DNA from: Kappaphycus alvarezii
Taxonomy: Eukaryota; Rhodophyta; Florideophyceae; Gigartinales; Solieriaceae
Direction: 5' to 3'
NCBI GenBank assembly: GCA_002205965.3
Contig: NADL03000035.1
Location: 558,001 to 622,000, forward strand
DNA: 64,000 nucleotides
In this document: piece after piece, positions 36,400-47,240 of the stretch
Position numbering within the stretch: position 1 is the first letter of the stretch
Layout: each line of letters begins with the position of its first letter
Translations under genes and position numbers: made by a program
Notes under the pieces: generated by a model
Told to the model about the DNA's origin: nothing
The model's database searches: none
The model's input: the letters and a program-made list of their open reading frames with translations, nothing else

Positions 36400-37260
36400 G
36401 GAAACTCCTATAATCAAACAAACTATTCATTTGCGATCATGATTTCAGAATCTCGATTTTCTCAGAATTAAACACGTATTACGCCACTTTTTACAATCAT
36501 CCCAAGGAAATCAATCTTTGTCTTTATAAATTTGCATTTATTTGGAGCAACCAATAGACTGTGCTCCTTCAACCTTGATAGTGCAATCTCTATGTGATAT
36601 AGGTTATAATTCCCATAATTACTGAATATCAGTAAATAATCAATATATAAAACAACAAACATGTCAATTCAATCGTTAAAAAACGACTCTCATCAACACC
36701 AATAGTCTAAAACGTAGCTATAGCATTACAAAGTCCCGTCGGCATCAATATATACTGAAATTATCCGTACTTCATATTGAAAGAGGTCTTTTCCTCTTCT
36801 TCGGTCTTCACCAGTGTCTGATGAAATCCACTCTTGAGGTGTCGCCTCGAGAAAGCAGACGATCCTCTAAGTGAAACATTTCATCATATCTAGACAATGG
36901 ATCATTATTCAGTTTTGTGATACAATTCAGAGAGCGATAGTCGACAACTTATGTAAACTTGCCTTTCTTCTTCAAGACGAACAGAGAAACACCGTAACTT
37001 GACTCATTTGGCCTAACATTTTTTTTGTGAAACAAGTCTTCTACATAGTCACGCACAGCGTCCAAATCCCCAGGTGAAAGCTGAAACAATGGTCGATACG
37101 GGATTTTTGCTCCTACTCAGTCTCAAGATCACGATAAGCATCACGCTCTAAATGGATATCTTCTGGCAACTTCTCCCGGAAACCAGACTCGTATTTTCTG
37201 AGAAGTCTCTTCAGGGTTAGGTTGAAATTGATCATCAAATCCTCCTGGCTTCAACTTTTC
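36400..37260 (-). pseudogene. Reverse transcriptase (element B)
   Basis: The catalytic block reads FVVLYIDYLLIFS at 36662-36620, where the family has Y-x-DD, so the second Asp is Tyr. It is followed by KEHSLLVAPNKCKF and IDFLGMIVKSG, the usual stretch after the catalytic box. The N-terminal fingers and palm region at 36.7-37.2 kb is present in broken frames. Stops and the YIDY change make it inactive. Confidence 0.65.
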
Positions 37261-37499
37261 TTCATTTGATGCAACAAATTACTCCCCTGAAAAACTGAAA
37301 ACACTTGGAAGTCTTCGTGATGTCCCTTTTTCATCAGAATTCCTCTAAAATTCTTCACTGTAAGGTTGATCACTTCAACCTTTTGCTTGTCACCACAAGA
37401 TACTTCATTTTAGGTATCCTTTTCCTGATTAGAACACCTTAGTAGTAGCTCCTTATCAAAACCTTCACAACTCGTCTAAGATAAACTGTCATGGGATGA

Positions 37500-37765
37500 T
37501 TGTAAAAATTTCATGGCATACCCAGAAGTACTTTGTATCGGCAATTTGCCAAAGCCCAGCTTTGATGTATACTCATAGGCCCCAATACTAATCGTTCCCC
37601 CGATGGTAGCTTCCGAGGATTCTTCCATCGTCTCTTTTTTGAGTGTTTCACTGCAAAAGGCGTCCTAGAAATCGAGAACCGATCACAATGCTTGCCAGAG
37701 ATCTCATTCCGTGCCATAGTTGTGTTACATCCATAGTCCTTTAATTCTCCAATTATAACTCCATT
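37500..37765 (-). pseudogene. Aspartic protease (element B)
   Basis: Near 37735 the frame reads KDYGCNTT, where the retroviral-type protease has D-T/S-G, so the active-site triplet is DYG. It continues MARNEISGKHCDRFSIS and ends with YKVLLGMP at 37520-37511, which matches the conserved D-x-LLGMPW end of Ty3/gypsy proteases. It lies between gag and RT as expected. Confidence 0.55.
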
Positions 37766-37850
37766 TATATTTCCTTCGGGACGGCCAAAAGCTCGACCGG
37801 AACTTCATCTTCGGATTGAAATGTGATATTATGAGCTCCAACTGTAGTAT

Positions 37851-38826
37851 TCATCTCAGTGTAGTCATGCTGAGCCTCGTCTTGAACACCGCTTTGATGC
37901 GGTCCGCGAGATTCAGGAACCCTTTCCTCAAACCATGGGCCTCTAGATGCATCGCTACACAGTGACGCTTCACAGGCGTCCGCTTCACAGGACTATTCAC
38001 ATCAGGTCCAACCTGAGCTCCCTTTTTCTTTGTTGGACCTTTAGTTTTCCTTCTTCTCATTATATTCGGAATTTCAAATAACTCTTCAATCGTACAATTA
38101 TTTTCTTGTTCCGTATTGCTATCCTTTTTGTAATCTTCATGTTTCCATGTTCTGCAACTGATTTTGTGGTACCTGAAACAAGCATTGTTCTTCAAGTCCT
38201 CTTCCCACTTCTTTTTATAACCTATAAAGTTCCTTATCTTAGTTAAGGTAGATCCGATACTTCTAGAGCCTCCCGACGATCCATAATTTCGTAGATTCGA
38301 AAACATATGCCCCTGATAGTAAGCACTGTCAATATAAATGGCAATCTTTATCGCGTTCTCTAGATTTCCCGTACCACTCCTTATGACCTCAAGACGAACA
38401 TGACCCTTCAAGCCTCTACTGAAGCAGAGCATTTTCTCACCATACGTCATATACGGAATCTTTTTCTCACATTGAGGACCTCAGTAAAATAAGCAGCGAC
38501 AGAACCTTTCTTCTTTTTCCTATATATCTTATCCTGGTTGCGCCTGACATTATCGCATGTGATAAACTCAGCTCTCACAAGCTCCTAAAACTCCTAATCT
38601 GTTCCAGGTATCTGTTTACTTGCTCCTTTGCTGTGAAATCAACTAGTCGCAGTATCCACAAAGAAAAAGAAGCATACGATATCATGACGTTGCATGCAAA
38701 GTATTGTGGATTGCTAATCTGAACCAGAGCGAGGAACTCACGGACTTGACAAAACGAAGAGTTTCACGCGAAATGGTCCCCCTTAAACTCAAAGTTTGAC
38801 TTCTTGTTCGGTTTGAGCGTAGCCAT
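37851..38826 (-). pseudogene. gag (element B) with zinc-knuckle remnant
   Basis: Starts at ATG 38826 (MATLKPNKKSNFEFKGDHFA, then a stop) and continues in broken frames to a clear gag stretch in 37851-38450: EKMLCFSRGLKGHVRLEVI, then NAIKIAIYIDSAYYQG. Near 38170 ACFRYHKISCRTWKHE looks like a damaged CCHC zinc knuckle. The C-terminal part is basic. This corresponds to the Retrotrans_gag capsid region. Confidence 0.6.
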
Positions 38827-39157
38827 CTTTTTGAGTAGTAAGAAAACCTGTAAGCGAACAATTCTTATTACAACAGAAGACTTCAGATTTCTCTCCTAGT
38901 TCCAGTGAACTTCGGTCGGCTAGTCATAAACAGGTAATTCCGACCTAGTGATGCTATCAGTGAAACGAAGGGGTTAAGCTATAGCTAGAGCGGTGGTGGG
39001 AGTTGGTGGAGAAGGTACTTCAAATGGTCGATGTCCGTCCCCTCTGTCCCGGTGCTGGTATCGAGGCTGCCCTCTCTATAGGCAGTTTGAAACTATGTTG
39101 TGCGCTGGCACACCGTACAAGTAAAAGTTCTAGTTTTTTTGAAATATATCGACCATT

Positions 39158-39202
39158 GGGCGCACCAGGAAATTGCCAAATTGCCATTTTGTCAAATTGG
39201 CT
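39158..39202 (+). repeat. Left terminal inverted repeat of the PIF/Harbinger-like element
   Basis: About 40-45 bases pair with 41930-41971. Key matched blocks are CACCA, GAAATTG, AAATTGCCATTTT and TCAAATT. A single-base gap is needed after the run of T. Confidence 0.75.
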
Positions 39203-39374
39203 TGCTCCGAAAAATGAGAGGAAATGCCAAATCGCCATTTAGCCGTATTCATCTGTGTCGTATTGAAGTGAATACTTCAGTGCCATTCCTGCCCATTTTG
39301 TATCTTCAGCAAGCCTTGCCTTGGATTGGTAGAGCATCACATGCAAAATTTCCATCTCTCACTGAGCATTCTTC

Positions 39375-40483
39375 ATGACTCAGATTGATACCCGGTCTTC
39401 CCTCGACAATTTTTCATCCTCCTCCGCTATGACGAGTCCATCTCGATCATTTGCTTCCGCCCCTCCTCCAGGAGCATCAAATATGCACCAAGGTAATGAG
39501 CCAACAACCGCGTCGCTCCCACGTGTGGGAGCGCGCTCTCAATCCTTCGACATTACAAAACGCATTCCGTACCGCAATACTCAGTAACCAATTTGTTACC
39601 CTAGCTACAAACATCGGTAGCACCTATGTCACAAGATGGTCTTGTTCCGCGTTTTCGCAAAAATAGTCCTGCTTCTCGAAATATTGCTCCCGCTGGAGCC
39701 GAAATTATTTCCCCGACCGAAACGCCCAATAAACACTCTAGCAGACAATCTATCGTCCCACACCAATTCCTTCGTCGCATATAACGGACTATGCGACAAA
39801 AAATGATGAACTGCGTAGTAATAAGGGTCCTTAGGCAGCAATTAAAGCCCGTAGAGAAAAAGGAAAATCCAGCAAAGTCGGTACGCCAAACTACTCTCAG
39901 GAAAATATTACTGCAATATTGGATGCTGCTGAGGAAGATGAATCGTTGGGAGCCAATTACTGAGCAATCTTGTGACATCAGGTTCAGGAGTGGGCCATTT
40001 CTAATAACCATCCAGTTCGAGACCAGGATAGCTTGAAGAAAAAATCAACAAGCTTTCCAACGCAAAGAAGAAGACTGGAGATCCGTCTTGTTCGCCTCAT
40101 GTCCGTCGTGTAAAGTACATCGGACGAAACATTCAAAATAAATGTGCTGTCAAAGTTCTTAGTAGTGACGACGCGGAATGAGGTGATGAGGATTTGAATA
40201 CCCTGGACGAAGGGGGAAGGTGGGAAACAGAAGACGTTGATCCATCGGCGCGCGCCACAAGAGGAGGAAGGTCGGATCTACCGGAACAGGTACGCCATCG
40301 AAACGATCCCACTGTGTTGATGCAGAAGTTGCTTAAGGAGTAAGCCAAATTATCAAGCTCATTGGAGACATTTCGAAAGCTATGACAGCTGCTGCTCCCA
40401 TAGACCACACGACCTCACTGAGTGAGGACGACATCAAAAGGATCGTTAAGGAAGGATTTAAGAGAGCTTATGTCCATCAGTGA
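39375..40483 (+). pseudogene. DUF6818/Myb-SANT-like DNA-binding protein, broken
   Basis: An N-terminal Ser/Pro-rich stretch (39375-39587, then about 39628-39780) is followed by the domain at about 39855-40130. It reads KVGTPNYSQENITAILDAAE, then LGANY with a TGA, then QEWAISNNHPVRDQDSLKKK and, after a frame change, INKLSNAKKKTGDPSCSP followed by VRRVKYIGRNIQNKC. This order matches the DUF6818-type Myb/SANT-like domain known from oomycete and rust-fungus repeated genes. The first TGA sits where the family has a Trp. An acidic middle and a short C-terminal region (LSEDDIKRIVKEGFKRAYVH) follow, to the TGA at 40481-40483. Its role in such elements is to help the nuclease find the ends. It is convergent with the nuclease. 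Confidence 0.6.
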
Positions 40484-40655
40484 TTAAATGATAAATACGA
40501 ACGAAATGATAATGGCTCTGTCACAGAAGAAAGGAGAAAACGATCCGTAGCTTTTCTTCATTTAGTTTCATTGCTCCTTTCTTCTGGATTACGTAGTTTG
40601 TATCTGTTTTAAACCATGTTTGGGCGTTCTAATTAAAAGAGATGGCAGCAAACTC

Positions 40656-41848
40656 TTAACAGCCGCTGTCGTTTTTGAGCATCAGAAGGAAGAGAACATT
40701 TAACCTTTCAAAAGGCGCCTTGATTGCAATAACGACAAATTCAGTACTCTGCCTTTCACTTGGCTTAAGGCGCCCCAGAATTGCATCAACGGCAGCCAAA
40801 GAAGAACACTCAAGAATATCCGAGACCTCGTTAGATTTTCGACCGCGAACAAATTTTCCGTTTGCAATCCTTGTTTGTGTGACGAACGGCAATCCCCAAG
40901 AATGGCCATTCCAAGTGGGTTTTTTTCTGCCAGTTTTGGAAACTACAGGCCCGAAACAGTTGCCAACTTTGTATCCTCCCAGCTTCCTGGAAAATTAACC
41001 GCGTCATGTATGAACTCCCCAAAGAAGTTGAATGCAAAAATATTCGTCACTTCCACGCCATTTTAAACCTTCAATGTAGGCGTATTATAGGTTTTTATCT
41101 GTATAATCTGCATACTGCATCCTACCTCCGTCAGTTACAGCGAAAATTTCTTTTAGTAAATGTATATATATGCTATGGTTCTCCTACAGTGCTGCAATAT
41201 CATTAACTGTAGGCCATTTTCACTCAAGAGTAGTCCTCTCTTTATCACAGACGATGATTTACATAACTTCCGGACCGTAGTACATCCAGACGCCAAGTGT
41301 GCCATCTGTTACTCCAAAAATGGAGCAAAAATTGTACAATGTGCCTTTTGTTTTCAAATACCATAGCAAGATTCTCAACTAATCGACAGAACTAAGCAAG
41401 GGGGTTCTGATCCTTGACTTTGGACCATTCCTAAAGGGATTCCCTAAATTATACTCCGCTCTCTCTTGGTCCAAATCTGCTAAAAGAGTATCAAGAACGA
41501 GGCTCTTCGTGAAGTTCGTCAAGATCAGAACGTCATCGTCAATTCTGCAGGATAAAATTTCGTTCAATGAGTGTAATTGCTAGAGCCTACACGTCAGATG
41601 AGCGCTGCACTTTTGAATTTGCCGGTCTTCGGGATCGCCTGCTTCGTTTCTTTCTGATAATCCTACCGCGCACATGGCGCCATGTTGCCAGGACAGTGGA
41701 TAAAGCTGCTAAACATGACCCCATTACAGCTCCATTTTTCGACTGCCTGCGAAGCAGATGCGTCATGGGCTTGCCGAAAAATTATCGAACGCTTCAGTAC
41801 CATTGGCCGTATTTGTCGCATGACATCAAATGGGGTGCATTTGACCAA
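40656..41848 (-). pseudogene. DDE nuclease of the PIF/Harbinger-like element
   Basis: Read downward, the best part is TLKV, then NGVEVTNIFAFNFFGEFIHDAV (about 41060-40995) followed by NFPGSWEDTKLATVSGL, the family position of PGSWHD with the second Asp changed in context to ED. It continues with MAILGDC, then TQTRIANGKFVRGRKSNEVS and ERQSTEFVVIAIKAPFERL (40740-40690). The last block matches RQ.aEWg...pF.RL and holds the expected Glu. The TAA near 40656 is close to the usual C-terminus. The N-terminal part (41379-41848) is only partly readable. Several frameshifts are present. Confidence 0.6.
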
Positions 41849-41929
41849 CTGGTTCGACCCTCGCTGTGTTGAGCCAGATCAGAATATTTGGTTTTCATGA
41901 CCCAGATTTCCAGCATTCTGATTGGCCCA

Positions 41930-41971
41930 TAAATTTGAAAAATGGCAATTTTCCAATTTCATGGTGAGCCC
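41930..41971 (-). repeat. Right terminal inverted repeat of the PIF/Harbinger-like element
   Basis: Reverse complement of the left end with a few mismatches. It is followed directly by ATT, the second copy of the 3-bp target duplication. Confidence 0.75.
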
Positions 41972-42034
41972 ATTCAATTAAATTGAATTGCTCAAAATAA
42001 ATGCCGAAATTAACGACTATGATATGCCATTCCC

Positions 42035-42262
42035 TGGGATGCCTGTCGGAGGCAGAAATGCTTGGTAATGTCCTTTATTTTTCTTAGCCTGCCTTAGGCC
42101 AAGCGTACCCTATCCTTTTGCCCTTTTCCGAGCACCCTCGACACAGTACAGTATATATATACTGTACTGTGCCGCGGTGGTGGAATACAGTACCGAACCC
42201 TACATTGGCCTGGGAGATACAGTAAGTATCTCCCCAGCTCAGCGGTGAGGTCGCACAGTCCA
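42035..42262 (-). repeat. 3' LTR of gypsy element C
   Basis: Similar to 53808-54018 over its whole length. Shared blocks are GCCTGCCTTAGGCCAAGCGT or its close variant, AGCACCCTCGAC, CCCTACATTGGCC and CCCCAGCTCAGC. On the minus strand it starts TGGACTGTGCG. The end is CA if the boundary is 42035, or an alternative CA at 42059. It contains a perfect 30-base palindrome that the 5' LTR lacks. Confidence 0.8.
42142..42171. repeat. Perfect 30-base palindrome inside the 3' LTR
   Basis: CACAGTACAGTATAT is followed by its exact reverse complement. The 5' LTR keeps only the right part (TACTGTACTGTG). The central TATATA could be a promoter element, but it would equally suit a hairpin prone to deletion. 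Confidence 0.9.
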
Positions 42263-43181
42263 CATGCCCCAGCACTCAAAGTGCGACACGGGCGCGCAAG
42301 TAGGCAATTTTATCTCCCTAACCACTCCACCACTGCACCACCCTACCAGTTTGCCACAGCCACCTCCACCCCAACCAACGCCAACCTATCAGCTACTCAG
42401 CCACTGCGACACGCCCTCAACCATCCCTTCCTGCCTCTTGAGAAGCGTCAATGTGCTGTTAAACAGCTGGTGTACTCGTGGCGGGTCCCCATTGGCGTGT
42501 CGTTGCATCCACTAACAATCTCCTCTTCATCGCCTCCAGCTACCCCACAATAACCGACCATAATTATCCTTAAGCCTCCCGTGACACCCTCTACTAACTT
42601 TCATCTTCCGATGTCCACCTAAACCTCAAGACTTCCACGATCAGATTCCTTCCACACCAGCTCTGGACCACATTCTCGCTTTCAACTTGGACCTACCACA
42701 GCCCTTCAATCTTCGCTCACACCAAATCCCTCGACGCAATCTCCGAACAGGCATATTCCCCTTTTTTCTTACCGAAAACTTTTCTCCGGCCAACAAAAAG
42801 CGCTTCATCCTTCGTTGGTCCTCATCGAGTTTTCCCGACGATACTTCGACCCTCAGTTGCTTTCCTGTTCCGGGGCCCACTTTTGATGTCCTCGCACACA
42901 TTCCACCAACTCAACACTCAGCAGTACCTCCTTCCAAGTTCTTGCTCCTCCGTGAGGACCTCTCCTCGCCACGTACAGCGGAAAACCCAACACCGATAAG
43001 AGGAGAGAGGAAATAATCGAACGAGAGTCAATAGAGTTTCAGTGGCGCCAGCTTACTCGCCTACTATTCGGTCCAGGCCCGAGCAGCCCACCTCTGAATG
43101 TCCTCAATCTCTTTGTCTGCTTCTTGTCCCTACATTTGATTCAAATTCCCTCCCGCTTTAGTCTTCCTTCGTTCCTCCTTC
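42263..43181 (-). other. Integrase-to-LTR interval of element C, no frame kept
   Basis: About 900 bases between the integrase C-terminus and the 3' LTR. A minus-strand frame at 42641-42901 is very basic and shows no domain. Frames on the + strand are Pro/Ser/Thr-rich and look like chance. Nothing here resembles the accessory domains of elements B and D. Confidence 0.5.
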
Positions 43182-44278
43182 TTAAATGAGTTTTCTTGAC
43201 GACCTAGTATACCCAACGAGCCGACGCGCGTGGATGTATTTTCTGGTCACTCGACCAGTTGACGAGACCAACTCGTAGCGCGGATGATCAGCCTTGATTA
43301 CCCGGCACGGCCCGTAATAAAACGACTCAAACGCCGTCCACTTCCGAGCCTTACCGAATGCTGCCCCATGCGCCACCAGCACTTCGTCCCCGACTTCGAA
43401 CCGTTTAACCTCCCCCTTAGCCTTTCGCGGAGCGCGCGACCTTTCCACTACAGCAGAACTCACGCTAGCTTCCCCCAAATCTCAACGAGGCGGTGAATTG
43501 GATTGGCCTCGCCCAGAAGGGCTATTGCGTCACTTGCCATCATCCTCGGCTCGATCCTATACATTAGTCGGGAAGGCGAGTTGACATCACCGCGGTCACG
43601 TCAGCGATAGCCGTACAAGACCTTCGGCATAGCATCCGCCCAATCGCCTCTATTCTGCAGACTGACCTTTTGATTGCGTGCTTTATAGTCCCCACCATCC
43701 TCCTGGCCCTCCCATTCGCCATCGGGGCGTACAGTAGGACGGCCTTCCAATCGATCCCGTGCTTCTTCATAAACTCCTGGACAGACGCAACCATGAAAGC
43801 CTTGGCGTTGTCCGAAACTATCCTCTGTGGGGGCCCGAACGGCTCAATGATTTTCTTTTCTATGAACTCTATAACAACATCGGAGGTGGAGCTTCCTGTT
43901 GCCCAAGCTATCGGCCAGCCACTCATGTGCTCCACCGAAATTAAAGCAAGCCTCTTTCCCTTCCGAGATAGCTTCAAAGGGCCCGCAAAGTGCACTGAAA
44001 ACGTTTCAAACAACCCAGTAACGGTGCTTTAAGACTCGTATGATAGGTTGGTAGCCTTCGAGCGTGTTGACAGCCACGCAAGCCTTAACGTGTTCCGTCA
44101 CGTCTCGATACGCCCCCGGCCACCAAAACCTATCCATCTCGAACTTTCTTGTAGAACCAGTATCCCAATGACCTATATCGTCGTGGAACGTTCCCAATAT
44201 TTCTGCACGCCTCCCGATCGGCGGAACAACGCGCAGTCCATCCTTCTTCCGTCGGAACAGAGTATCGTTCCAAATCAT
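43182..44278 (-). pseudogene. Integrase (element C)
   Basis: Three consecutive frames. 44278-44006 holds the H2C2 zinc-binding region (HDDIGHWDTGSTRKFEMDRF, then WWPGAYRDV and VKACVAV, where the family expects a second Cys). 44013-43564 holds the catalytic core: FSVHFAGPLKLSRKGKRLAL, IIEPFGPPQRIVSDNAKAFM with the second Asp in SDNA, then APMANGRARRMVGTIKHAI. The first core Asp, expected in the family at VDFxGPL, reads VHFAGPL here. 43478-43182 is the C-terminal domain (EVGDEVLVAHG, FESFYYGPCRVI, YIHARRLVGY). Frameshifts separate the parts. Confidence 0.75.
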
Positions 44279-44459
44279 GAATCTCTTCGCTTTCCTCCGG
44301 GTTGCGTTTTTCTTCTTTGGATCCGTTTCCTGAACTCTTTCGCTGGCCAGAACCTCGTTATGTCCTGGAGGTCCGACTCTAATCCAGAATTTTTAGGGTC
44401 GTCCCACTGGATCATCGCTACGAGGCCCTTTGTTTCCTTTCTTCCCTTGAAGCCTTAAA

Positions 44460-44962
44460 TTACGCAACGGGCCTCCCGGAGAGATAACCAGCCGCTTCAT
44501 TGGCCCTTCCAGGCCTGTACTTAATTTCGAAGTAGTGATCTTCCATCAAATCCATCCACTTCGCCAACCTCCGATGTATATTCTTCCTCTTGAAGGCAGT
44601 CTGAAAGGCCTGGTGGTCTTTATACCACAAACGACCTGTCGGACAACAAATACACTCGAAATTTCTTGAGAGCGAACACTGCAGCAAGTGCTTCCCGTTC
44701 GCTCGTAGTGTAACGACGTTCCTGCTCTGTCATTGTCGAGTTGCGAGCTGCACTGGATGCACTTTCCCATCTTCTTCTTCTGCGAGAGAACCACTTCTAG
44801 GGCGGTCGACGAACCATCCGTCTCCATCACGAAACGGGAATCGAAGTCTGGGGACTCGAGTACTGGAGGCGTCGTCAGCTTCTCCTTAAAGTACTCGAAA
44901 GCCTCCTGCATCCCCGTGGTCCACTCAAATGCCTTTCTAATGGAGGTTGAAGCGTGCAGCAC
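44460..44962 (-). pseudogene. RNase H (element C)
   Basis: 44962-44546 begins FEWTTGMQEAFEYFKEKLTT, then VLESPDFDSRFVMETDGSST, where the family has D-A-S for the catalytic Asp. A neighbouring frame, 44687-44460, carries WYKDHQAFQTAF and RRLAKWMDLMEDHYFEIKYR, then PGRANEAAGYLSGRP, where the last family Asp (ANxxADxLSR) is Gly. One frameshift separates the halves. Confidence 0.65.
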
Positions 44963-46480
44963 TGCTGAGTAATCTGCGAATTCCCAATAAAACGTCGATG
45001 GTACCCAGCCAACCCGAGAAAACTCCTCAGTTCAGTCACATTCGTTGGTTCGGGAGATTCCACTTTATCCTTCATCTTGTCGTTGTCGACCTTTATGCCC
45101 GTTCCGTTGACCACGTGCCCAAGCAAATTGACCTCAAACTGCGCGAAACTGCACTTTGTCACTTTGAGCCTCAATCTCGCCTTTTGAATCCTTTTGAAAA
45201 CCTCCTGACAATGATCTACGTGTTCTTCTATTGTCTGGGAGAAGATGACCACGTCATCTACATAAACCATGGCGAAGGGTAGATCTCTGAGAACTTCATC
45301 CATAATTCGTTGGAATGCCGCTGGTGCGTTCATTAACCCGAACGGCATGACCTCAAACTTGTACGTTCCATACCTAGAAACGAATTTGATCTTCTCCTTG
45401 AAACTTTCGCAATCCTTACTGTTGGGTGTTAAGCGCACACGAGCAGATCTAGGTAGAACTGTGGTTGAAACTTTGGTTTAGGCTGGCTGGGTTATGCCGG
45501 CCGCTCCGAACCGGTTTTGTATAGAACTGAATATAGCTACGAACTAAAGGAGAATGCAGTGTAACAGTAGCTAATTCAAAGGTTTCCCGTAAAAACAGCC
45601 CTGACGGTATTATCGTAGTAGCGCTTTCAGAATATAGTCGGCACGAGTGACCTACTCTGACAAGATGTAAGAAGTACATTGTCCACAGGTGGCATGGGAT
45701 AGCAATTCAACTTTTGATTGGTAAAGAAATGATATAATCCCAGTGTGTAACTCGCCCGTAACTATTCGTAGTGTACCACTCTGTGTTCAGAACTGAAAGG
45801 AAAGTGTAATGACAGCAAAGTGCATAGTACCCCTGTTGTAAGTTTACCAGTGGTTCAATCTATATTACAGGAGATGCAGTGAATTTGAGTAAAGCTATAA
45901 GGTCTGTGAAGTGAAATACAACACTTATCTGCCAATATCCGGTATACAAATCCAGAGTTGTAGAGACCTTCGAACCAGATAGATCGTCGAACAGCTCTTC
46001 GATCTTCTGTAGTGGCCAGCAGTCTGGCTTCATCACCCTACTTAACTGTCGGTAATCGACGCAAAACCGGGGCCTTCCGTCTTTCTTAGTGGAGATCGCT
46101 ACCGGAAAGGAGCAGGCGGACCTCGACGGCGTGATCATCCCAGCTTCCAATAATTCATTCACTTCTTTCCTAACTACTTGGTTATGCCTCGGCGGCATTC
46201 GGCGGGCTTTCGAATGTATCGGGGTCTCATCCGTCAACTCGAAAGACTGTACCACCGGCACCCGAGCCGGCTCCAGATCATGTATATCCCACGTTACCAC
46301 GTCCATCTCCTTAAGCGCAGTCACCAACTTTTTCTGATTCTCCTCCTCGAGGTGCTTCACCTTCGAGACGAGAAACGCGGCGTGATCCGATTTCTCGTCT
46401 TCCTCGGAGGACCGCTCCTCTAACATCAGGCCCTCTAGATCGGTATCATACGGTTCCTTGTTCAAGATCGCCAACAACAA
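44875..46480 (-). pseudogene. Reverse transcriptase (element C), split by an insertion
   Basis: The N-terminal part (46480 to about 45926) has VVRKEVNELLEAGMITPSRS, RPRFCVDYRQLSRVM and LDLYTGYWQI. The C-terminal part (45436 to 44875) has RLTPNSKDCESFKEKIKF, FEVMPFGLMNAPAAFQRIMD, then the intact catalytic box YVDDVVIFS and VTELRSFLGLAGYHRRFI. Between them lies a 479-base insert with a 5-base target duplication. Removing 484 bases keeps the two parts in the same frame (558 bases remain between the frame ends, a multiple of three). Apart from the insert, this RT is nearly intact and the catalytic residues are present. Confidence 0.8.
45442..45920. mobile_element. 479-bp insertion in the gypsy RT, unknown identity
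   Basis: Flanked by ACACG (45437-45441) and ACACT (45921-45925), a likely 5-base target duplication with one mutation. On the minus strand it begins TGTATTTCAC and ends GATCTGCT. It has no coding capacity. A 5-bp duplication and this length fit a solo LTR, but the far end lacks CA, so the class is open. No second copy is visible in the window. Confidence 0.6.
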
Positions 46481-46615
46481 TTCATTATCGGTATCCGACC
46501 CATCATCGCTGCCGCCTGACCCTGAAGAGACAAAGGAGGAAACTGCTCTCCATCCAATTCTATAGGGGATGTGAAATCCTCACTGTCAGTACTCATTCCA
46601 TCAATCACTGGGGGC

Positions 46616-47240
46616 TCACGAGCAGCGGTAAAAAGCGCCTTCTTCCCCAACCGCCAGGGTAACCTGCTGTCGCCCGTAATCCAAATTTGCCTGCATGGAT
46701 TTTAATGCAGGACTTCCAATAATAGTGTCAAATGGCGCGTTACGTACCACCAAGAAGCCAGAGGAACCACGAGGGTTCCAAAGGAGACTGGAAACTTCTG
46801 TACGCACCCAGTAACTTCAGCGACCGTTCAATCGGCGACGATGACCTGACGATGCGTAGCCATCGGAGCGAGCCAGCCTCTCGCAAAAGTCCAGGACATA
46901 AGGTTTGGAACTGCACCCGTGTCTAACAGGGCGTGCGTCTCTGTTCCATAATCCTTCACGGCACACCTTCAACAGACGAGAGACTTCGGGGTGACTTGTC
47001 ATGGACGCCTGTCCCGTGAAAGTCTTGGAAACCAGACGCTTAACTGCTTCCTTGCTTCATTGGCGTCAATGCGGAGAAGCTGCCCGAAATTTACCCGACG
47101 AGGCGGAAGCCAGTACCGCAACCACATTATACTTCCTACGTGGTCCTGGAGGGCCCCCGATGCCTTCTTGGTCTTCCTTACCAAAGCAAAGCAATGAAGC
47201 GCAAGATTGGGAGATGATATGAAGATTTTGGAGACCCAAG
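46616..47240 (-). pseudogene. Pol N-terminus and aspartic protease (element C)
   Basis: From about 47240 downward, GPPGPRRKYNVVAVLASASS and, in a second frame, FGQLLRIDANEARKQL, then KRLVSKTFTGQA match the stretch ahead of protease in many fungal-type gypsy elements. The protease follows. VKDYGTETHALLDTGAVPNL holds the D-T-G triplet at about 46925-46915 in a frame that stops at 46830. The C-terminal part, 46807-46616, has FLVVRNAPFDTIIGSPALKS. There is one frameshift or stop in the middle. Confidence 0.65.

Larger units (their letters stand above)
34260..38826 (-). mobile_element. Ty3/gypsy retrotransposon 'B', internal part, decayed
   Basis: On the minus strand the order is gag (38826-37851), protease (about 37760-37500), reverse transcriptase (about 37260-36400), RNase H fused to integrase by an internal deletion (about 36240-35600), then two accessory domains (35343-34444). 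Gag-protease-RT-RNase H-integrase order is diagnostic of Ty3/gypsy. The 3' flank at about 34.26-34.44 kb still aligns with 62.38-62.50 kb of element 'D', for example at GATTACCAATATG. I could not define LTRs. Confidence 0.75.
39158..41971. mobile_element. PIF/Harbinger-like DNA transposon with two convergent genes
   Basis: The left end (from 39158) GGGCGCACCAGGAAATTG and the reverse complement of the right end (to 41971) GGGCTCACCATGAAATTG match at 16 of 18 bases. The similarity continues inward through AAATTGCCATTTT. Both ends are flanked by ATT (39155-39157 and 41972-41974), a 3-bp target duplication as in PIF/Harbinger. Inside are a Myb/SANT-like protein gene on + (39375-40483) and a DDE nuclease on - (40656-41848). 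This two-gene layout is characteristic of the superfamily. Length 2,814 bp. Both genes carry stops. Confidence 0.8.

Noticed and set aside
41852-41860. GGTTCGAC, as in a tRNA T-loop (also near 53801)
   Set aside because: The surrounding bases do not fold into acceptor and anticodon arms.
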